Source: Candidatus Eisenbergiella stercoravium
GTDB lineage: Bacteria; Bacillota; Clostridia; Lachnospirales; Lachnospiraceae
Direction of reading: 5' to 3'
Assembly (NCBI GenBank): GCA_019113175.1
Contig: DXHY01000063.1
Span: 42,044-106,043, forward strand
Length of the DNA: 64,000 nucleotides
Below are positions 58,728 to 64,000 of the stretch, piece by piece. Numbering within the stretch: position 1 is the first letter of the stretch; each line of letters opens with the position of its first letter. Position numbers and translations under genes: made by a program. The notes under the pieces are model-generated. The model was not told the DNA's origin. It searched no databases and saw nothing but the letters and a program-made list of their open reading frames with translations.

Positions 58728-59843
58728 TTACAACGCAAGGAGTTCCCGGGCGATCCGTTCCGCTCCTTTCCCATCGATGGCAGCGTGCATGGAACGGGAC
58801 AGGGAGCTTCTCTTTTGGGGATCTTCCGCCAGAGAAAAAAGGAGGGACAGGAACCTTCCGGTGAGATCCGGTGTGCTGCGCACGTCTCCCGCACAGGGGA
58901 CGCCGGCGAAACGTTCCATATCCCTGGCGCAGGGAAGCTGATTGTCCGCCATCGTGAAGCTGACGGACGGTACGCCTGCGGCGCACAGCTCGTACAGAGT
59001 GGTTCCCGCGGCGGAAACCGCCAGATCACAGGTACGCATGAGACCGGCCATGTCCTTCACATTTTCATGTAAAATGAGCCGGGTTTGAGACACGGCAAGC
59101 GCCTGCAGCGCTTTCCGGTGCGTGTGCATCGGCCCGGTGAGCACATGAATGCGCCAGGATTTGCTTTCGGGAGCCGTAAGCAGAGCAGAAGCCAGCTTTC
59201 CCGCCACGTTCCAGGCATCCGTCCCGCCTGTGGAAATCAATACATCGGCCACCCGTTCCCGAAAAACAGGCGCAAGGCCGGAAAACTGAGCGCGCAGCGG
59301 GGTGAAGCTGCAGCCGAGCAGAGCTTTCCCCGCTTTGGAATAGAACATTTCCGGAGGCGCGAAATCATAGTTGATCACCAGATCCGCCGGATAATCAAAG
59401 GCGTACAGATCGTCGATGTAAGCAGTCTTTGCCATGGAGCGGAGCGCTTCCAGAAAGTCCTGTGTCACAAAGTAAGAATCGATCAGAAGGGCGGAAAAAC
59501 GTTCCGGCAAAAAGCGTTTCTGCGGAAAGTTCTCCCGTTTCGTTCCGTCAGCCGCCGGAGGAAGTGCCGGGCCGTCCGGGGCATGTGAGAGCAGCCGGGT
59601 CAGGCCTTCCAGAGCGGTTTCCGGCTTCCGGTAATCAGCATGGAGAACATGAACCGGAAAGCCGTTTTTCTCTGGAAAGAAGGAAGTGAGGAGATTGGCG
59701 GAGGTTTCATCAGAAACGGCGAATTCCGCCCGCCCGCCAAGCTCCCGTAACGCGCACGCAACAGAAAGACAGCGCATGAGATGCCCTGTCGCAATGTCTG
59801 TGTTGCCGTCCGCGTAGATCAAAATGGTTCTGCCTGGCTTCAT
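58728..59843 (-). CDS. pseG: UDP-sugar hydrolase PseG
   Basis: Removes UDP from the diacetamido-trideoxy-altrose nucleotide. 371 residues from the ATG at 59843 behind GGGGAGGAG. GT-B-like fold with the N-terminal ILIYADGNTDIATGHLMRCL (catalytic His in GHLMRC) and the UDP-binding SAAGTTLYELCAAGVPSVSF. An Ala/Pro-rich stretch (about 112-135) is longer than usual. It opens the minus-strand pse arm; a promoter lies at 59919-59965. Confidence 0.92.
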   Translation of the reverse strand: MKPGRTILIYADGNTDIATGHLMRCLSVACALRELGGRAEFAVSDETSANLLTSFFPEKNGFPVHVLHADYRKPETALEGLTRLLSHAPDGPALPPAADGTKRENFPQKRFLPERFSALLIDSYFVTQDFLEALRSMAKTAYIDDLYAFDYPADLVINYDFAPPEMFYSKAGKALLGCSFTPLRAQFSGLAPVFRERVADVLISTGGTDAWNVAGKLASALLTAPESKSWRIHVLTGPMHTHRKALQALAVSQTRLILHENVKDMAGLMRTCDLAVSAAGTTLYELCAAGVPSVSFTMADNQLPCARDMERFAGVPCAGDVRSTPDLTGRFLSLLFSLAEDPQKRSSLSRSMHAAIDGKGAERIARELLAL

Positions 59844-59918
59844 GTCTCCTCCCCTGGTGGCGATATATGGGAACCGGGTGTTTCCGGAAGCTTCCACGTC
59901 TATATCTGTGATGCGCTC

Positions 59919-59965
59919 ATTGTACCACGCGCGTACAATCATTATACTATGCGCACAGGGGAGAA
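59919..59965 (-). promoter_or_regulatory. Promoter region of the pseG arm with palindrome
   Basis: On the minus strand TTGCCT, 18 bases, TATAAT (59941-59946), and a second extended -10 TGG-TACAAT (59919-59927). ATTGTAC (59919-59925) and GTACAAT (59933-59939) form a perfect 7-7-7 palindrome covering the second -10, a plausible operator. Confidence 0.6.
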
Positions 59966-60035
59966 GGCAACGCCGCAAAGGTCATTTCAATGTAATTTCT
60001 TCGATTTCACAGCTGTGGACTTTGGGTTTTTTCTA

Positions 60036-61307
60036 TCATAGCTGATTCCCACAAGAAGCCTCCCGGATCATCCAGCGTGCCCGCATCAGAGTCAGCCGGT
60101 TGCGGGCTGTGGGCGAAAAACGCAGCAGGTCAGACAGCGCCTCTTCGGGGACCTGAATATCGGACAGGGTTTTCTTCGCTCCAATTTCTTCATAGAGAGC
60201 ATACAGACTGTCCGCATCGGGTATTTCCGCGATAATGCTGCGGATCTCGGGCCAGGCGTGAATCAGCATGTCCGGGGTTACGCCCGCCATGCAGTCCTTC
60301 CGATTCTCTTCCAGAATGGAATGGGCCAGCTTTTCTCCATAGAAGCTGCGGATTACGGATTCTTCCGGAAAAGCGTATTCGCGGACCAGGGAAGAAATAT
60401 CCGAAATCTGTCCCAGCTGATGATAAACACGGGAAGCCAGAATGGTTCCCACACCTACCTTTTCTCCGTGCAGGGCATCAGAGTGAAAATCAAAGGCGGC
60501 AGGCCCCATTTCGATCAGATGGGAAATGTGATGCTCGCAGCCGGAGGCGGGACGGGAGTTGCCCATGAGCTGCATGGCCAGGCCGGAAAGAATGAGCGCA
60601 TAGGTGAGCTGCTCAAAGGCTGACGCGTCTCCCGTCTTCAGGCCGCGGCAGCAGGAATATACCGCTTCCACCGCCTGGCGGGTCATTTTTTCAATGACGG
60701 GACAGAAATATTCCCCCGTGAGCGCATGGGCGATCTTCCAGTCCGCCAGCGCCGTATACTTGCCGAAAATATCACCGGCTCCGCTGAGCGCCAGATAGAG
60801 AGGCGCTTCTTTAATAATATCGGTATCGGCCAGGACGAACATGGGAGCCACGCCGGGCATGGTTTTCTTATAGCCCTTCCAGGTCATCGCCGATACGGTG
60901 GAGCAGAAACCGTCCACGCTGGCTGCGGTGGGGCAGGAAACAAAGGGAATACCGAGCTCGTTTGCGCAGTATCTCGTGGTGTCATGGATGGTGCCGCTTC
61001 CCACGGCGACCAGATAGTCAATTCCGCTCTTCAGCCTTTCCCTGAGCATGCCGACAGCGATTTCATTGGCATGCAGATTTTCCGGAGGCAGGACGATCTC
61101 CTGAGCTGCCTTCGGGCGGACGAGATTTTTGGCCTGATATGTATTTTCGTCATATACCACGGCACGCTGGCCGGTAAGGCCGTATTTTGCTGCATAAAAA
61201 TCCAGCTTCTCCATGCAGCCGGCTTCGATGACGGCCTCTCTGGTTACCATTAGATGTTCCCTGCCGCAGGAGCAGGGGCCGTTGAGTCTGGCGCTGTCGA
61301 TAATCAT
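60036..61307 (-). CDS. egsA: sn-glycerol-1-phosphate dehydrogenase-like protein
   Basis: 423 residues from the ATG at 61307, eight bases after GGAGG; the same frame stays open far upstream but that part is not protein-like. Iron-alcohol-dehydrogenase/EgsA/AraM fold: VAVGSGTIHDTTRYCANELG (NAD loop), PFVSCPTAASVDGFCSTVSA, and metal ligands in SGAGDIFGK and ASGCEHHISHLIEM, then HGEKVGVGT. These enzymes reduce dihydroxyacetone phosphate to glycerol-1-phosphate; the bacterial AraM forms also appear in arabinose operons. The role here is unknown. A strong promoter lies at 61419-61447. Confidence 0.85.
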   Translation of the reverse strand: MIIDSARLNGPCSCGREHLMVTREAVIEAGCMEKLDFYAAKYGLTGQRAVVYDENTYQAKNLVRPKAAQEIVLPPENLHANEIAVGMLRERLKSGIDYLVAVGSGTIHDTTRYCANELGIPFVSCPTAASVDGFCSTVSAMTWKGYKKTMPGVAPMFVLADTDIIKEAPLYLALSGAGDIFGKYTALADWKIAHALTGEYFCPVIEKMTRQAVEAVYSCCRGLKTGDASAFEQLTYALILSGLAMQLMGNSRPASGCEHHISHLIEMGPAAFDFHSDALHGEKVGVGTILASRVYHQLGQISDISSLVREYAFPEESVIRSFYGEKLAHSILEENRKDCMAGVTPDMLIHAWPEIRSIIAEIPDADSLYALYEEIGAKKTLSDIQVPEEALSDLLRFSPTARNRLTLMRARWMIREASCGNQL

Positions 61308-61418
61308 GATTTTTTCCTCCATTTCGAAACGCTGTAAAACGCAGGTTGACTGTGCTGAAAAACGCGCGCTGAATCGCGGGGGCGGCACTGTATCTGATGA
61401 AGTGACTGTTTTACTGTA

Positions 61419-61481
61419 AGTATAGAACAAAAAAGTTTCGTTGTCCATAGAATCAAAACAATTTCGTAAATAGAAACGAAA
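61419..61481 (-). promoter_or_regulatory. egsA promoter with repeated TTTCGTT half-sites
   Basis: On the minus strand TGGACA (61442-61447), 17 bases, TATACT (61419-61424). TTTCGTT occurs at 61436-61442, TTTCGT at 61462-61467 and, inverted, AACGAAA at 61475-61481, flanking the -35. Such repeats resemble DeoR-family operators, and a DeoR-family gene starts at 63240. The remaining part of the 354-base gap carries the next promoter. Confidence 0.65.
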
Positions 61482-61595
61482 GAAATGAAAATATGTTTTT
61501 GAATGCCCATTTTCACGGGAAAAGTGAGAATCTTCGCCGGAATTTGGGACCAAACTTCTGATTGTGGAAAAGCCGTATGGGGAACGGGGAAATTG

Positions 61596-61624
61596 TGGAC
61601 AGCGGCCGGGCAGGATGCTATGAT
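61596..61624 (+). promoter_or_regulatory. Promoter for the AAA/nuclease gene
   Basis: TGGACA (61596-61601), 17 bases, TATGAT (61619-61624) with a TGC extension. AAAAGGAGG and the ATG at 61662 follow. Confidence 0.75.
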
Positions 61625-61661
61625 AAAAGCGAAAGCAGGGATGGAAAAGGAGGCGTGCACA

Positions 61662-63233
61662 ATGGGAAGTTATCTGAATCCGGGAAATGAGAGATTTCAG
61701 AGAGTGGTAAATTCGGAAATTTATGTGGATAAAACGGGATTGCTCCGTTATACCAATAAAAAGCTCAATTCGACACAGCAGAATATCTGCGTCAGCCGTC
61801 CCAGGCGTTTCGGAAAATCCATTACCGCAGCCATGTTGACGGCTTATTACAGCTGCGGATGCGATTCTGCACAGCTCTTTTCCGGGCTGGATATTGCGGA
61901 TGCAGAAGATTTTGAGGAACATCTGAACCGGTATCATGTGATTTTTCTGAATATGCAGGAGTTCCTGAGCCAGAGCGGGAACATGGAGCAGATGATCAGC
62001 CTGATCCGGCGAACGGTTCTCTGGGAGCTTCTGGAGGAATATCCGGATTTCCGCTATTTTGATTCGGAAAATCTGATGCGGACCATGCAGGATGTGTATC
62101 GTTTTACGGGCAGGCCCTTTGTGGTGATTATTGATGAATGGGACTGTATTTTCCGCGAGTACAGAGAAGATCACAAAGCCCAGGAAGTCTATCTGGATTT
62201 TCTGCGGGATATGCTGAAGGATAAGGCGTATATCTACCTCGCCTATATGACGGGCATTCTGCCTATTAAGAAATATGGCACTCATTCTGCGCTCAATATG
62301 TTTTCTGAATTCTCCATGATCAATCCCAGACAGCTTGCCGAATTTGTGGGGTTCACGGAGGAAGAGGTCAGCGCGCTCTGCGACCGGTACGGAATGGATC
62401 TGCAGGAGCTTCGGGAATGGTATAACGGTTATCGGTTTGAATCCGTTCCCGCCGTATATAATCCCCGGTCAGTGGTTGAGGCGGTTACCTCCGGAATCTG
62501 CGATTCCTATTGGAACCAGACGGAGACCTTTGAGGCTCTGCGCATGTACATCGACATGAATTTTGAGGGCCTGCGGGACGATGTGCTCAGCATGATGGCG
62601 GGAGAACAGGTTCCCGTGAATACGGGAAGCTTTTCCAATGATATGACCACTTTTCATACAAAGGATGATGTTTTGACGCTTTTGATTCATCTGGGGTATC
62701 TGGGCTATGATTTTGACCATAAATGCGTATTCATACCCAATCATGAAATCCGCGGAGAGTTTGTGAATGCCGTTTCCGTATCGGAGTGGGGAGAGGTTTC
62801 AAAAGCGCTGAGGCAGTCGGCGGGGCTCCTGAATGCCATCTGGCAGAAGCGGCCGGAGCAGGTGGCGGCAGGAATCGAGCTGGCGCATCTGGAGACCTCC
62901 CATCTGCAGTATAACGATGAAAATGCCTTAAGCTATACCATATCTCTGGCTCTGTACGCCGCCAGGAATTTTTATACGGTAATTTGGGAGATGCCTTCCG
63001 GGAAGGGATTTGCCGATATGGTATATCTTCCCAAAAAACGTTTCCCGGAAAAACCTGCTCTGGTGGTGGAACTGAAATGGGATAAAAGCGCACAGGGAGC
63101 CATCCGGCAGATCAGGGAGAAAAAATATTGCCAGAGCCTTACAGAGTATCAGGGAAAGCTGCTTCTGATAGGGATAAATTATGATAAAAAGACCAGAGTT
63201 CATAGCTGTGAAATCGAAGAATGGGAGAAGTAA
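61662..63233 (+). CDS. AAA-ATPase-like protein with PD-(D/E)XK nuclease domain
   Basis: 523 residues from the ATG at 61662 (AAAAGGAGG eight bases before). N-terminal AAA-ATPase-like domain with an atypical P-loop VSRPRRFGKSITAAM and Walker B VVIIDEWD. The C-terminal ~130 residues carry a PD-(D/E)XK nuclease-like core (GFADMVYLP, then ALVVELKWDK with D...ExK). This fusion (AAA-ATPase_like plus DUF1703) is abundant and often multicopy in gut anaerobes; its function is not established. The DeoR-type gene follows after six bases. Confidence 0.88.
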   Translation: MGSYLNPGNERFQRVVNSEIYVDKTGLLRYTNKKLNSTQQNICVSRPRRFGKSITAAMLTAYYSCGCDSAQLFSGLDIADAEDFEEHLNRYHVIFLNMQEFLSQSGNMEQMISLIRRTVLWELLEEYPDFRYFDSENLMRTMQDVYRFTGRPFVVIIDEWDCIFREYREDHKAQEVYLDFLRDMLKDKAYIYLAYMTGILPIKKYGTHSALNMFSEFSMINPRQLAEFVGFTEEEVSALCDRYGMDLQELREWYNGYRFESVPAVYNPRSVVEAVTSGICDSYWNQTETFEALRMYIDMNFEGLRDDVLSMMAGEQVPVNTGSFSNDMTTFHTKDDVLTLLIHLGYLGYDFDHKCVFIPNHEIRGEFVNAVSVSEWGEVSKALRQSAGLLNAIWQKRPEQVAAGIELAHLETSHLQYNDENALSYTISLALYAARNFYTVIWEMPSGKGFADMVYLPKKRFPEKPALVVELKWDKSAQGAIRQIREKKYCQSLTEYQGKLLLIGINYDKKTRVHSCEIEEWEK

Positions 63234-63239
63234 GGCGAC

Positions 63240-64000
63240 ATGAATCAGGAAGAACGAAAGAAATATATACTGGAACGATTGAAAATCAGCTCGTCAGTTT
63301 CCGTTTCAGAACTGAGTGAAGCCTTCGGACTTTCGGAAGTTTCGGTCCGGAAGCTGCTTTCGGGAATGGAGCAGGAAGGGGTGCTGAAACGGACCTGGGG
63401 CGGCGCGGTGAGCGCCTACGGCTCCCTACGGGAATTTTCCCATCAGGAAAATGAAAACAGGCAGATGGAAGAGAAGCGTGCCATCGCCCGGGAGGCCTAT
63501 GGCTGTATCGGGGACGGAGAGGCGGTCTTTCTGGACAGCGGCACGACCACTCTGGAGCTGGCGAAGCTGATCGTGGCCGGAGAAAAACGGAAGATCGTGC
63601 CCTGTACCAACAACATTTTCATCGCCGCCGAACTGGCGAAGGCAGGGGATATGCGCAGCATCATCATTGGCGGGGAGCTGCGCACCAACATCTACTCCTG
63701 CGTGGGAAGCCTGGCGCAGCAGGCGCTTTCGGGGCTGTTTTTTGACAAGGGCTTTATCAGCGGCAATCATTTTACCCTGGAGCGGGGCTTCAGTACGCCG
63801 ACGCTGGGAGAGGCGCAGCTGAAGCGGCAGGTGCTTGCGGCTTCCAAGGAAAGCTTTCTGCTGATGGACTACACGAAATACGGGGACGATTCCATGGTTC
63901 AGATCGCCCCGCCGGATGGGATCGACGTGCTGATCACGGACTGGCACATGCCGGAAAACGTGGCGCAGGGCTTCCGGGAGAAAAATGTGAAGGTGATCAC
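63240..64000 (+). CDS. DeoR-family transcriptional regulator (cut by window end)
   Basis: Starts at the ATG at 63240 behind AAGG and runs off the window after ~253 residues, close to the full family length. N-terminal helix-turn-helix (VSVSELSEAFGLSEVSVRKL, RTWGGAV) and a DeoR sensor domain with DSGTTTLELAKLI and NNIFIAAELA, which binds a phosphosugar in this family. It probably regulates a sugar-phosphate pathway. The glycerol-1-phosphate dehydrogenase gene, with TTTCGTT sites in its promoter, is the nearest candidate target. Confidence 0.88.
   Translation, partial: MNQEERKKYILERLKISSSVSVSELSEAFGLSEVSVRKLLSGMEQEGVLKRTWGGAVSAYGSLREFSHQENENRQMEEKRAIAREAYGCIGDGEAVFLDSGTTTLELAKLIVAGEKRKIVPCTNNIFIAAELAKAGDMRSIIIGGELRTNIYSCVGSLAQQALSGLFFDKGFISGNHFTLERGFSTPTLGEAQLKRQVLAASKESFLLMDYTKYGDDSMVQIAPPDGIDVLITDWHMPENVAQGFREKNVKVI

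Noticed and set aside
61308..62285. Upstream extension of the egsA-like frame on the minus strand
   Set aside because: The frame stays open for 326 more codons but overlaps the AAA/nuclease gene and its promoter. The conserved protein begins at 61307 right after a strong ribosome site.

Overview
The window looks like a chromosomal segment of a moderately GC-rich, spore-former-related Clostridia, most likely Lachnospiraceae. The reasons are the gene order (PucR-type regulator, ftsE, ftsX, M23 hydrolase, S41 protease, uvrB, uvrA), the cdaA-cdaR-glmM block beside two lineage-type membrane genes, strong AGGAGG ribosome sites, TGn-TATAAT promoters, and a Spo0A-type DNA-binding domain. Genus cannot be fixed from sequence reading alone.

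Layout. (1) 1-25.0 kb is mostly housekeeping: the FtsEX division ABC transporter with its coiled-coil M23 hydrolase; a carboxy-terminal processing protease; a decayed AlbA_2-type gene; uvrB and uvrA; an MreB-type actin; recD2 and comF; two unknown membrane proteins; diadenylate cyclase cdaA with its regulator cdaR and glmM; HPr; leuA; and a DUF3048 lipoprotein. (2) 25.4-43.8 kb is a surface-polysaccharide region: rfbD, two large GT-C-like membrane proteins, manC, a stand-alone Spo0A C-terminal domain, a GtrB-like polyprenyl-phosphate glycosyltransferase, a polyprenyl-phosphate sugar-phosphotransferase behind a 4 x 19 bp tandem repeat and a good promoter, a Wzz-like protein, an EpsG-type polymerase and several glycosyltransferases. 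No Wzx flippase and no BY-kinase are visible. (3) 44.6-59.9 kb is a pseudaminic-acid locus in two convergent arms: pseB, pseC, a glycosyltransferase and an ATP-grasp enzyme on the plus strand; pseG, pseF, a LysA-like decarboxylase and pseI on the minus strand. A GH-A type glycosidase, an AraC/ArsR pair and a split HMA/P-type ATPase metal-efflux operon lie between the arms. No pseH acetyltransferase is present. (4) 60-64 kb carries a glycerol-1-phosphate dehydrogenase-like gene, an AAA/PD-(D/E)XK protein and the start of a DeoR-family regulator.

How the parts work together. Sugar nucleotides (GDP-mannose, dTDP-rhamnose, probably CMP-pseudaminate) are made next to the glycosyltransferases and polymerase that would use them. 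c-di-AMP synthesis sits beside glmM, the peptidoglycan precursor enzyme. FtsEX sits beside the hydrolase it probably activates. The metal operon has a promoter followed by an 8-6-8 palindrome typical of ArsR-family operators.

The most unusual structure is not coding. Many gaps between co-directional genes hold one or several perfect short hairpins just before the next ribosome site. One such array (41969-42134) also holds a 12 bp long-range pairing that competes with one of its own hairpins. No tRNA, rRNA, CRISPR array or intact insertion sequence was seen. All assignments come from reading motifs; no database search was run.
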